Source of the DNA: Chitinophagaceae bacterium
GTDB taxonomy: Bacteria; Bacteroidota; Bacteroidia; Chitinophagales; Chitinophagaceae
DNA length: 47,791 bases
Assembly (NCBI GenBank): GCA_016787085.1
Contig: JAEUVJ010000041.1
Location: 1-47,791, forward strand
Direction of reading: 5' to 3'
Below the pieces are notes generated by a model. It was not told the origin of the DNA. It searched no databases and was given only the letters and a program-made list of their open reading frames with translations. Made by a program: the position numbers and the translations under genes. This document shows, piece by piece, positions 1 to 7,086 of the stretch. How positions within the stretch are numbered: position 1 is the stretch's first letter; every line of letters starts with the position of its first letter.

Positions 1-156
1 TTATATTTTTTACTCCGTCAGGCATTATCCATCAACATAACCTCAAAAAAGCGCTAAAAGAAAACCCGCTTACCCAGCCTGCAAAATCCAACCTGTCCTT
101 ACCTGCTTATTTTTTTGAAAGTAGTTGTGCATCGGTCACCATATGTTAGCGGTAGT
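1..156. other. Left-edge non-coding stretch
   Basis: No supportable gene is seen here. A reverse-strand ATG at 25..23 opens a frame that runs off the edge after eight codons, too little to call. The right part (145-158) carries one arm of the inverted repeat that brackets the next gene. Confidence 0.5.
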
Positions 157-158
157 TC
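145..158 (+). repeat. Left arm of inverted repeat bracketing the first gene
   Basis: GTTAGCGGTAGTTC lies directly at the 3' end of the reverse-strand gene (stop at 157-159). Its inverted partner at 1091-1104 matches at 13 of 14 positions. Seen directly in the sequence; the meaning (cassette boundary or remnant of a mobile element) is inference. Confidence 0.6.
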
Positions 159-1089
159 ATCGTATGCCACTACCTTTTTTCGTTCCAAGTATTTTTCCGG
201 TATGCGCATCAACAATCAAAGTTTCAAGTGAAAATGATAGTCCATTGTCATCGGTCACCTTCTCAAAACACCAAACCAGTGATCCTTTAGCTAAATCATA
301 TTCCAAACTGATTCTGCCAGGCGCAATATCAAAATTATTATTTTTTGCAATTGTTATTGCAGATTCGCGGGATATTAGATTTGCTTTTTCAGGATTTGAT
401 TCGATATTCGGAAATTGTATCTCCTTAACAATATTTCCATTTTTATCGAGCACAATTTGAGCTGTGTATAATCCAATTCCTTTAGACACATCTTGAAACG
501 AAAAGCAGAGATAATAGCTATAAGGAATCCATTTATAATTTTTGGCATTCATTTCAACTATATAGAGCCTTTCAAGATTTACAATTTGCCCTCCACTAAG
601 TTTTAGATTTAAATAAAACTGGTAACCCAGGCGGGCTACTAGATGATTTACAAGTTTTTCTTTTATACTGTCTGGTAAATCGTCAATTGAATTTGGTGTT
701 TTTGGTCGGTATTTACCAAAATAAATCGAGGAACAACCTGAGTAAACTAGGTTCGGTACTTTTTTAATAAATCCACTGTCGGGATAAATTGATACAGTAA
801 CCAATTTATCTGAATGTAAATTGATATCTTGTTTGAAAGGCTTGTAACCTTCGGCTGAAATCCATAATTGATAATTCTTATTGCTATCGGCGGAAACATC
901 CGGTTTAAATATTCCTTGATCATCAGTGTTACCGATGTCAACCCAAGTGTCGTTGTCTTGAATAATATTGCAATATTGATCTTTAATTGGCTGTTTAGTT
1001 ATGCCATTAATAACTTTAAACTTAGCCTGAGAATATCCACTGGCCAAGAAGCAAAAAATGAGAATTACAAGAATGGCAGATTCTTTCAT
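157..1089 (-). CDS. Secreted hypothetical protein, carboxypeptidase-regulatory-like plus PepSY-like region
   Basis: A predicted 310-residue exported protein. I start it at the ATG at 1089 because it opens a good signal peptide (MKESAILVILIFCFLASGYS) ending near residue 20; the longer frame to 1170 adds an unlikely charged extension. Residues about 22-85 resemble a CarboxypepD_reg-like beta-sandwich, with a GxTKQPI start and a DxQGxF turn. The C-terminal 90 residues look like a PepSY-type fold, with the phrases ESAITIAKNN and LIVDAHTGKILGTKKG. No enzyme motif is visible. The gene is visibly richer in A+T than its neighbours (several lines near 35% GC against about 45%) and is tightly bracketed by inverted repeats, which suggests transfer. 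The function is unknown; the domain calls are by eye. Confidence 0.7.
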   Translation of the reverse strand: MKESAILVILIFCFLASGYSQAKFKVINGITKQPIKDQYCNIIQDNDTWVDIGNTDDQGIFKPDVSADSNKNYQLWISAEGYKPFKQDINLHSDKLVTVSIYPDSGFIKKVPNLVYSGCSSIYFGKYRPKTPNSIDDLPDSIKEKLVNHLVARLGYQFYLNLKLSGGQIVNLERLYIVEMNAKNYKWIPYSYYLCFSFQDVSKGIGLYTAQIVLDKNGNIVKEIQFPNIESNPEKANLISRESAITIAKNNNFDIAPGRISLEYDLAKGSLVWCFEKVTDDNGLSFSLETLIVDAHTGKILGTKKGSGIR

Positions 1090-1090
1090 T

Positions 1091-1104
1091 GAATTACCGC
1101 TAAC
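1091..1104 (-). repeat. Right arm of inverted repeat bracketing the first gene
   Basis: GAATTACCGCTAAC, the reverse complement of GTTAGCGGTAATTC, sits two bases upstream of the reverse-strand start codon at 1089. It pairs with 145-158 (13 of 14). Confidence 0.6.
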
Positions 1105-1114
1105 TCGTAAATAT

Positions 1115-1143
1115 GCGAAAGTCCCTGTCTTCCAAACTTTCGC
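1115..1143. repeat. Inverted repeat GCGAAAGT / ACTTTCGC
   Basis: Two perfect 8-base arms (1115-1122 and 1136-1143) are separated by 13 bases, upstream of the first gene. The same octamer recurs in the direct repeats at 1202-1248. Confidence 0.6.
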
Positions 1144-1201
1144 TTTTTTGTGTAAATAATTTAAAACCAAATTTATACAAAAATTGTTTTAGACCCCGGC
1201 C

Positions 1202-1248
1202 ACTTTCGCAAATACAACCAGGTCAACCGGTACTTTCGCAAATACAAC
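1202..1248. repeat. Two 17-base direct repeats 30 bases apart
   Basis: ACTTTCGCAAATACAAC occurs identically at 1202-1218 and 1232-1248. On the reverse strand each reads GTTGTATTTGCGAAAGT. They lie in the gap between the first gene and the cytochrome peroxidase gene and carry the same octamer as the hairpin at 1115-1143. Confidence 0.75.
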
Positions 1249-1306
1249 TCTCTCACGCTATTCTCAGCCAGCAGGAAGATCAGCATTTCGCTTTCTGCTT
1301 TCAGCA

Positions 1307-2467
1307 TCATTTAAACGGATCGCTGAACTTCTCGTCTGTGGCAATACCGGTGTCGGTCAGTGTTCGTAAAAAAGCAACCAATGCTGCTTTCTGGTCAGGG
1401 GTGAGATTTAATCTTCGTGGTGTACCGTCAGGGTTCTTCAATTGCGGCGCCAGGTTAGGATGTGGCCGCACCCCCGAATTATAATGTTCCACTACCTGCT
1501 CTAATGTGGCAAAACGGCCGTCATGCATATAAGGCGCCGTCAGCGCTATACTTTTTAAAGAAGGCACTTTGAAAGTGCCGTTCTGTGCAGGTATGTTCGT
1601 CACTGCACCCACGCCGCGGTCAACCGACGGGTTCTCGAGGCCATTGTTCCTGGGCCCCGGTGCAGTGAAGGTTTCAGTACCATGGCAACTGTTACACGCC
1701 GTCTGCGGGCTGAAGAAAAGTTGTTTGCCGAGGTTCTCCTGTAGGGTAAAATTCGGGTAAGGTGTTTGTACCGGGTCCTGCGGCGGGGCGATCAATGCCC
1801 GTCCCGCATCGAATTTTGAACGATACGAAATAACAGAACGTACGAACTGTGACAGCGCTGCGGCGATCCTGCCGCTGGTAATATTGTTGTCGCCAAATGC
1901 GCTTTTAAACAATACCGGGTAATGCGCTTTTGTCTTCAGGCGGTTCACCAGCGAGTCCAGACTCAAACCCATCTCCACATGATCCTGTATGGGCGTCAGG
2001 GTTTGTATCTCTAAAGTGGCAGCCCTCTCATCCCAGAAGAAACGGCCATTGGGGTAATACCGGGCATTGATCAACGACATGGAATGACGGCCCGTATTAC
2101 CACCGGCAAATCCTTTGCTTAATACCAGCTCATCTGAGAAACCGGCGCTTTGTTTATGGCAACTGGCGCAGGAGATCGTATGGTTGACAGAAAGTATTTT
2201 ATCATAAAACAGTACACGGCCGAGTGTAGCTCCCTGGTCGGTGACCGGGTTGGCAGCGGGTGTATTATCCTGTGCATTGATATTCGGTGTACGCAGGTAG
2301 TTGGGCAGGGGCTGGTTCGCATAGATGAAGGGCGTAGCAGGCAGGTTCAGTGCGGCTAGCGGATCGGCTGGCGCTGCAGTATCACTTTTTTTACAGGAAT
2401 TAAAACCAGTGATCCCGGCCAAGGTAGCAATACAAAATACAAGACAGGTGTTGCGGCAGCGAAGCAT
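1307..2467 (-). CDS. Di-haem cytochrome c peroxidase family lipoprotein (MauG/CcpA-like)
   Basis: A 386-residue periplasmic di-haem protein. Two CxxCH haem sites are visible: C100-ASC-H104 and C258-NSC-H262. A distal methionine in APYMHDGRF (M314) fits the bacterial cytochrome c peroxidase family, which reduces hydrogen peroxide with electrons from small cytochromes. The N-terminus MLRCRNTCLVFCIATLAG ends in a lipobox GFNSC (C25), so the protein is probably anchored to a membrane facing the periplasm. Length is normal for the family. It is transcribed away from the DinB gene at 2658. MauG-like enzymes that act on other proteins share this fold, so the substrate is not certain. Confidence 0.92.
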   Translation of the reverse strand: MLRCRNTCLVFCIATLAGITGFNSCKKSDTAAPADPLAALNLPATPFIYANQPLPNYLRTPNINAQDNTPAANPVTDQGATLGRVLFYDKILSVNHTISCASCHKQSAGFSDELVLSKGFAGGNTGRHSMSLINARYYPNGRFFWDERAATLEIQTLTPIQDHVEMGLSLDSLVNRLKTKAHYPVLFKSAFGDNNITSGRIAAALSQFVRSVISYRSKFDAGRALIAPPQDPVQTPYPNFTLQENLGKQLFFSPQTACNSCHGTETFTAPGPRNNGLENPSVDRGVGAVTNIPAQNGTFKVPSLKSIALTAPYMHDGRFATLEQVVEHYNSGVRPHPNLAPQLKNPDGTPRRLNLTPDQKAALVAFLRTLTDTGIATDEKFSDPFK

Positions 2468-2646
2468 GGTGTTCGTTTTGGTGGCCGGGCTTTGAATGAA
2501 TTTATCCGGGCGGGTTTAACAGCCGGGCCTGTTCAATTCCTTTTCCGAAGATATTTTTTAAATCAAACCTGAGCAACTGTTTTTTCCTTATTGTCAATAT
2601 TATTTGCCAGGTCCAGGGAGGCCCTTTCTTACAACGCCATTGTCTT

Positions 2647-2654
2647 TACATTTG
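2647..2654 (+). promoter_or_regulatory. Candidate -7 promoter element (TAnnTTTG)
   Basis: TACATTTG ends four bases before the ATG at 2658. It fits the Bacteroidota -7 consensus and supports the 2658 start over the upstream frame start at 2604. The transcript would have almost no leader. No clear -33 TTG was found. Confidence 0.5.
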
Positions 2655-2657
2655 CAT

Positions 2658-3173
2658 ATGTCCACTCAGGATAACCGTGAATACTGGCTTCGTGGCCCGT
2701 TAGAAGGCATTCCCGCCTTACTGCAACCAATAGCCCATGCGCTGTTGCAGGCCAGGGATGAAGTGACAAAAACATTGGAGCATTTCCCGGATGAAAAACT
2801 ATGGGAGAAACCGGCAGGATCGGCATCAGTGGGCTTTCATTTGCAACACCTGCGGGGAGTAATTGACCGCTTATTCACTTATGCAAAAAATGAACCGCTC
2901 AGTCAGCCACAACTGGCAGCACTATCCCTGGAAGGAAAACCGTATGAAGGCAATGAAACAGTCGCCGGATTACTGGATGCATTTCACCAACAGGTGGAAA
3001 AAGCCTTGCAGCAATTAAAAGCTACGGATGCAAGCACACTCACGGAAACAAGAGGAGTGGGGCGGGCAAAAATTCCTTCCACTGTGCTTGGCTTGTTATT
3101 CCATGCCGCCGAACATACCATGCGGCATACCGGTCAGTTATTAGTAACGGCCAACGTGGTGAGCGCAGGGTAA
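2658..3173 (+). CDS. DinB-family protein
   Basis: A 171-residue four-helix DinB/YfiT-like protein. The pattern of spaced histidines fits the family's metal site: FHLQHLRGVIDR in the first half and LLFHAAEHTMRHTGQ near the C-terminus. Family members include bacillithiol- and mycothiol-dependent transferases, and bshC lies in this same window, so a thiol transferase role is possible but not shown. The start at 2658 was chosen because a TAnnTTTG promoter element sits just before it and the upstream 18 codons look like leader sequence. It stands alone, divergent from the peroxidase gene. Confidence 0.85.
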   Translation: MSTQDNREYWLRGPLEGIPALLQPIAHALLQARDEVTKTLEHFPDEKLWEKPAGSASVGFHLQHLRGVIDRLFTYAKNEPLSQPQLAALSLEGKPYEGNETVAGLLDAFHQQVEKALQQLKATDASTLTETRGVGRAKIPSTVLGLLFHAAEHTMRHTGQLLVTANVVSAG

Positions 3174-3212
3174 ACGGGTATTTCTTTTTTCCGCCGACTG
3201 ATAAGACCAGGA

Positions 3213-3563
3213 TTATTTTATCGTCACGGATATTTTGCTGATTGTATCCAGCAGCGTATCCGCTGTGCAATAGACAGCTTTCGGAAATTTCTGTTTCGTC
3301 TCTTCCACCTTTTCCGGTTTGCCATCTACAAAAACGATCGGAATATGCTGCCGTTTCTTTGCTTCCCACAGCCACTGTGCATACTGGCGGCCATGCGAGG
3401 GAAGCCTGTCAAGCGAGATGATAAAAATATCAGGCAACGTATCGCCGAACTTTACTGTTTCCGCTGAACTCCAGTGTGAATCTATGGTATGCTTCAGCTG
3501 GCGGAGCGGTTGTACCCTTTCCTTCAATTCTTTTTCATTCCAATGCAGGTAGAATATAGTCAT
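3213..3563 (-). CDS. Small receiver-like orphan protein
   Basis: A 116-residue cytosolic protein of unknown function. The order of predicted strands and helices resembles a response-regulator receiver domain: an opening strand TIFYLHW, a central strand PDIFIISLDRLP, then IPIVFVDG and AVYCT. The usual phospho-acceptor spacing after the PD pair is off (serine falls in its place), and the conserved lysine near the end is missing, so phosphotransfer looks unlikely. It is divergent from the hemerythrin gene with 67 bases between starts. It could also be an unrelated Rossmann-like protein. Confidence 0.6.
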   Translation of the reverse strand: MTIFYLHWNEKELKERVQPLRQLKHTIDSHWSSAETVKFGDTLPDIFIISLDRLPSHGRQYAQWLWEAKKRQHIPIVFVDGKPEKVEETKQKFPKAVYCTADTLLDTISKISVTIK

Positions 3564-3618
3564 AATACTAACAGGTATGAGGGTATAAAAGATAAAGTCA
3601 TCCTGATAAAGTTATTGA

Positions 3619-3626
3619 TACTTTTG
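3619..3626 (+). promoter_or_regulatory. Candidate -7 promoter element (TAnnTTTG)
   Basis: TACTTTTG ends four bases before the hemerythrin ATG at 3631, again implying a transcript with little or no leader. No clear -33 TTG. Confidence 0.5.
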
Positions 3627-3630
3627 CAGC

Positions 3631-4104
3631 ATGGCAACGCCCAAACCGATAAAACGAAGTGAGCAACTGGCGCCTTTGTCCCGTGATCATCATGATGCGC
3701 TGCTCTTTGTATGGAAAATACGGCAGGGGCTCAAAAACAGAACCCCTGAACAGGAGATGATCGCTTATGTGCATTGGTACTGGAACAATCACCTGCAATT
3801 ACATTTCAGCCAGGAAGAGCACTTGCTGTTACCCCATCTGCCGGAATCGGATGATATAGCCATCCGGCTAAAAGACGAGCACCGGACTATAAAAGAAATT
3901 ATCTCATCTCAGCTTACAGTTTCTTCCCTTGCTGTTCTGGCGGATAAAATGAATGATCACATCCGTTTTGAAGAAAGGAAGCTATTCCCTCATATAGAAA
4001 AGACATTAGCGACCGGCCAGTTAAACAGTATTTACCGGCAGTTAGAACACCAGCCCCATTGCCATGACAAATGGGAGAACGAGTTCTGGCAGAAAAAAAC
4101 ATAG
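3631..4104 (+). CDS. Hemerythrin HHE cation-binding domain protein
   Basis: A 157-residue four-helix protein predicted to bind a non-haem di-iron centre. Likely ligands are H20/H21 (SRDHHD), H58 and E62/E63 (HFSQEEH), H84 (DEHRTI), and H110 with E114 (DHIRFEE). The spacing fits the HHE family. Such proteins bind oxygen, sense or repair nitric-oxide or oxidative damage, or store iron; nothing here picks between these. No signal peptide is seen, so it should be cytosolic. The gene is single, followed by a strong stem-loop at 4126-4157. Confidence 0.88.
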   Translation: MATPKPIKRSEQLAPLSRDHHDALLFVWKIRQGLKNRTPEQEMIAYVHWYWNNHLQLHFSQEEHLLLPHLPESDDIAIRLKDEHRTIKEIISSQLTVSSLAVLADKMNDHIRFEERKLFPHIEKTLATGQLNSIYRQLEHQPHCHDKWENEFWQKKT

Positions 4105-4125
4105 CATCATGACAGGATCATGTAC

Positions 4126-4157
4126 ACAAAAAAGGTCCTGCCTGCGGCAAGACCTTT
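4126..4157 (-). terminator. Rho-independent terminator (mainly reverse strand)
   Basis: A stem with AAAGGTC and TGCC arms (4131-4142) pairs with GGCA and GACCTTT (4146-4157) across a three-base loop, with one mismatch. On the reverse strand the stem is followed by a run of six T (4133..4128), as expected after the gene ending at 4182. It may also stop forward reading from the hemerythrin gene. Confidence 0.75.
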
Positions 4158-4181
4158 CTGACACTGTTGATGGCTGATCCG

Positions 4182-5602
4182 TCATTGTACCACCACCTTA
4201 TTAGTAACAGCTACTTTATTGGGTTCGCTTACCACTTTAATGAGGTAATTGCCTTTTGCCACCTCGGGCAGATTCACATCGGCGATCTGGAGTTTATTGG
4301 CAAGGTTCACTTCCTGGGAACTGATCAGCCTTCCGGACAGATCCAGCAACTGCACCTGGTATTTACCAGCAGGCAGATCACTGAACGATACCTTTACTGT
4401 TCCATTGGTGACAGGGTTAGGGTAAACAGCGATATTATTTTCAAATGATGCTTCCGGTTTGCGGGTTTTGGCAGTTTCGGCAGGTGTTATCGTCTTCGCC
4501 ACATCTGTTAATACAGCGGGTTCTTCTGCTTTTTTATCTTTCTTTTTCTTGTCAAATGCCAGGTTGCCATTGGCAAGATCAGATGCATTGAATACTGTTC
4601 CTTCTTTTGATATTTTTTCAGCCTGCAGGGTGTTCAGGTCAAAACGGTAATATCCTTCTGTTGATTCGGAACTGGCCACGATCACTTTGCTTCCTTCCTC
4701 CACCATGGCTCCGTTAGTACTGAATCCCCGGGGCAATCCTTTGATCGTACCCAGGTGAGTAGCTACTTTGGTAGCATGGATATTTTGAAGACATTCCTGT
4801 TAGCAGTGACGAGGTAGAGATTCTCATCCGCATCGGCGATCATATCACCGCCATATAACCCGGGACTATGGATGGACAATTTTGCGTTAGCCGCATCATC
4901 GGTCAATGCGCCCAGGTCAGTGATCACCGGTTTTTTACCGGTAGTGAAACGGATAAGATGGTTGCCGTCGTTGCTTAACGCATACCCGTCACCATCAGAA
5001 GCAATGGTCATGCGGGTGACCTGGTTGGCCGCATCGCCATAACCGTTAACAGCACCGAAGGCTTCATTCTCGAAATAATAGATATTGCCGGACTTCAGAT
5101 CAATATACCGAAGCTCGTTTATGTTCATGGGTGTGTAATAAAGGCGGTCATGTTTTTTATCATAGGCCATCGCAGCAGAATTGGTGGCAAACGGCTTTTC
5201 GCGGGATTCTTTGTGGCGCACCACTACTACACGCCTTACAGTATGCCGGGTAGTCGTGCCCAATGCTGTTCCTTTATTCAGTTCATCATCCAGGTTTACC
5301 ACTTTTCGGCGCTCAACCGGGGCAACAGAAACGGTTTGCGTAGCTGGCGCGGGATTCTCTTTTTTTACAACTGGTTTTTTTGTTCTTGCATTCAACGGTT
5401 GTATTTCATTGGTACTTTGGTAAACGGATCGCATTTCTTGCCCGGTGGTAACATCTACCATCTTTACTTCTTTCCATGCCCTTCCGCCTTTTTCTACAGC
5501 GGTAATGGCATATCCTTTCGGAGGTTGCTTTTCTTTTTTCTGTGCATGGGTGGTGATAATGGACAAGGAGGTCACGAGCAGGAGTAGAGTTGTAGGTTTC
5601 AT
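4182..5602 (-). pseudogene. Secreted T9SS-sorted protein, interrupted by a frameshift
   Basis: Two adjacent reverse-strand frames, 5602..4763 (279 codons) and the frame ending at 4182, read as one protein if a single base is restored between about 4761 and 4790. The first part begins with a signal peptide (MKPTTLLLLVTSLSIITTHAQ) and a sensor-like region of short repeats (NLYLVTANRNVFKI). Past its TAG the other frame continues smoothly with VATHLGTIKGLPRGF. The second part ends in a Por/type IX secretion C-terminal domain (IAVYPNP, LLDLSGR, GNYLIKVV). With one base added the total is 1422 bases, 473 residues. A short A-run in CCAAAG (4766-4771 region) is the likeliest site. It may be a real mutation, an assembly error, or programmed slippage. 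Confidence 0.82.
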
Positions 5603-5728
5603 GCTATTTTGGTTTTAATACCCTTAATATACGACAGTTTTCGTGGATTGGCCAAAAATAAATTATGGGATAGCCCATTTTTTTATGAGTGGCGATGTTT
5701 TAAATAAGGAGGAACCGGTAGGAGATAT

Positions 5729-6046
5729 TTATTTTTTCTTTACTACTTCATGATAAGAGGTAGTAAGGATATCTTTCAGCATGCCTTTCTTCACTTTACT
5801 TAGTACGACAAATGTCCAGCCCTGTTGTCCCCATTTATTGGGAACAGGATAAATGACCGCCTTGTCATAAGCGCAGAAGACAGACTGGTCAATCGGCGAT
5901 AGTTTGAGACAGGCAACACCTATACCCTCTGACAGTGTAGCAAATATTTTCTTATTCACCCTGAAAGAAGTTTTTTCAAAATGCGGAGACTCTGTGGCTC
6001 CGGGAAAAGAAAGGGCCAGTTGACGGAAATAGTTGCTATCAGCCAT
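5729..6046 (-). CDS. MmcQ/YjbR-family protein
   Basis: A 105-residue protein of the YjbR (CyaY-like fold) family, described as DNA-binding by structure but with no settled role. Typical features are the opening LALSFPGATESPHFEKTSFRV, the KIFATL strand, and the C-terminal NKWGQQGWTFVVL followed by an LKDILTTSYHEV helix. Length is normal. It is a single gene, divergent from the hydroxyproline deaminase gene. Confidence 0.88.
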   Translation of the reverse strand: MADSNYFRQLALSFPGATESPHFEKTSFRVNKKIFATLSEGIGVACLKLSPIDQSVFCAYDKAVIYPVPNKWGQQGWTFVVLSKVKKGMLKDILTTSYHEVVKKK

Positions 6047-6110
6047 TGAAGGTCATTTCTGCCTGAAGTTACAGAAACAAACAAGAGGCGGGAGAAAAGA
6101 AGAATGCCCC

Positions 6111-6118
6111 TAACTTTG
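6111..6118 (+). promoter_or_regulatory. Candidate -7 promoter element (TAnnTTTG)
   Basis: TAACTTTG lies about 40 bases before the ATG at 6158. An upstream in-frame ATG at 6104 lies before this element, so the element argues for the later start. Confidence 0.4.
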
Positions 6119-6157
6119 AAGCAACGACAACATTACCAGATTATACAAATAAGAGCT

Positions 6158-7066
6158 ATGATGGATTTTCAATGGAAAGGAGTTTTCCCGGCACTTACCA
6201 CCAAGTTTACTGTCAGCGATGAATTAGACCTGCCCTTGTTTGCCAAAAACCTGGAGGCACAATTAACTGCCGGGGTAGAAGGTATCATTCTCGGGGGGAC
6301 ATTAGGAGAGGCTAGTGTGCTCACCACAGATGAAAAGGAACGGCTCGTAAAGTTTGCGATCAAAGAAATAAATGGCAAAGTGCCTGTCGTGATCAATATT
6401 GCGGAAGGATCCACCAAAGAAGCATTGAACCAGGCAGCCCTTGCGAAAAAATGGGGCGCCGACGGCCTGATGTTGTTGCCACCAATGCGGTATAAAGCCG
6501 ATGACAGGGAAACAGTGGTTTATTTTAAAACCATTGCCGATTCTACTGATCTGCCCATCATGATCTATAATAACCCGGTGGATTATAAGATCGAAGTGAC
6601 GCTGGATATGTTCGAAGAACTGAGCAGTTGTAAAAACATAACTGCCGTCAAAGACAGCACAAGAGATATCACGAATGTAACGAGGATGCGGAACCGCTTT
6701 GCAGACCGCTATGCCATTCTCTGTGGTGTTGATACGTTAGCCATGGAAGCATTATGCCTCGGTGCCGATGGTTTGGTGGCCGGGTTGGTTTGTGCATTTC
6801 CGGCTGAGACAGTAGCCATTTATAAACTGGTAAAAGTGGGAAGGATAGAAGAAGCGCTGAAGATCTATCGCTGGTTCATGCCATTGCTGGAACTGGACAT
6901 TCACCCTAAACTGGTACAATATATCAAACTGGCGGAAACACAGGCAGGTTTGGGAAGTGAGTATGTAAGGGCCCCACGGTTACGGTTAGAAGGTGAAGAA
7001 AGGGAACGCATCCTGAAGGTCATAAACGATGGTATAAAGACAAGGCCGGCATTATCTCATATTTAA
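6158..7066 (+). CDS. DapA-family lyase, likely pyrroline-4-hydroxy-2-carboxylate deaminase
   Basis: A 302-residue class I aldolase-fold enzyme of the dihydrodipicolinate synthase family. The Schiff-base lysine is K165 in ITAVKDSTRD and the proton-relay tyrosine is Y137 in MIYNNP; GGTLGEAS at 46-53 replaces the usual GTTGE loop. In this context, with a 2-oxoglutarate-semialdehyde dehydrogenase 20 bases downstream and an epimerase and D-hydroxyproline dehydrogenase nearby, it most likely removes ammonia and water from 1-pyrroline-4-hydroxy-2-carboxylate to give 2-oxoglutarate semialdehyde. A keto-deoxy-sugar-acid dehydratase is the main alternative, since that reaction yields the same product. 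I start at 6158 (MMDFQWKG), the family-like N-terminus; 6161 is equally possible. Confidence 0.88.
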   Translation: MMDFQWKGVFPALTTKFTVSDELDLPLFAKNLEAQLTAGVEGIILGGTLGEASVLTTDEKERLVKFAIKEINGKVPVVINIAEGSTKEALNQAALAKKWGADGLMLLPPMRYKADDRETVVYFKTIADSTDLPIMIYNNPVDYKIEVTLDMFEELSSCKNITAVKDSTRDITNVTRMRNRFADRYAILCGVDTLAMEALCLGADGLVAGLVCAFPAETVAIYKLVKVGRIEEALKIYRWFMPLLELDIHPKLVQYIKLAETQAGLGSEYVRAPRLRLEGEERERILKVINDGIKTRPALSHI

Positions 7067-7086
7067 TACTTAATTTTTCCACCCCC

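Noticed and set aside
1..25. Start of a reverse-strand gene at ATG 25..23
   Set aside because: Only eight codons lie inside the window, with no promoter pair or family hint.
4182..4736. Separate gene starting at a TTG with a T9SS tail only
   Set aside because: The sequence upstream of the TTG continues in the same frame (HLGTIKG) and joins the gene at 5602..4763 across one missing base, so it is the second half of one broken gene.
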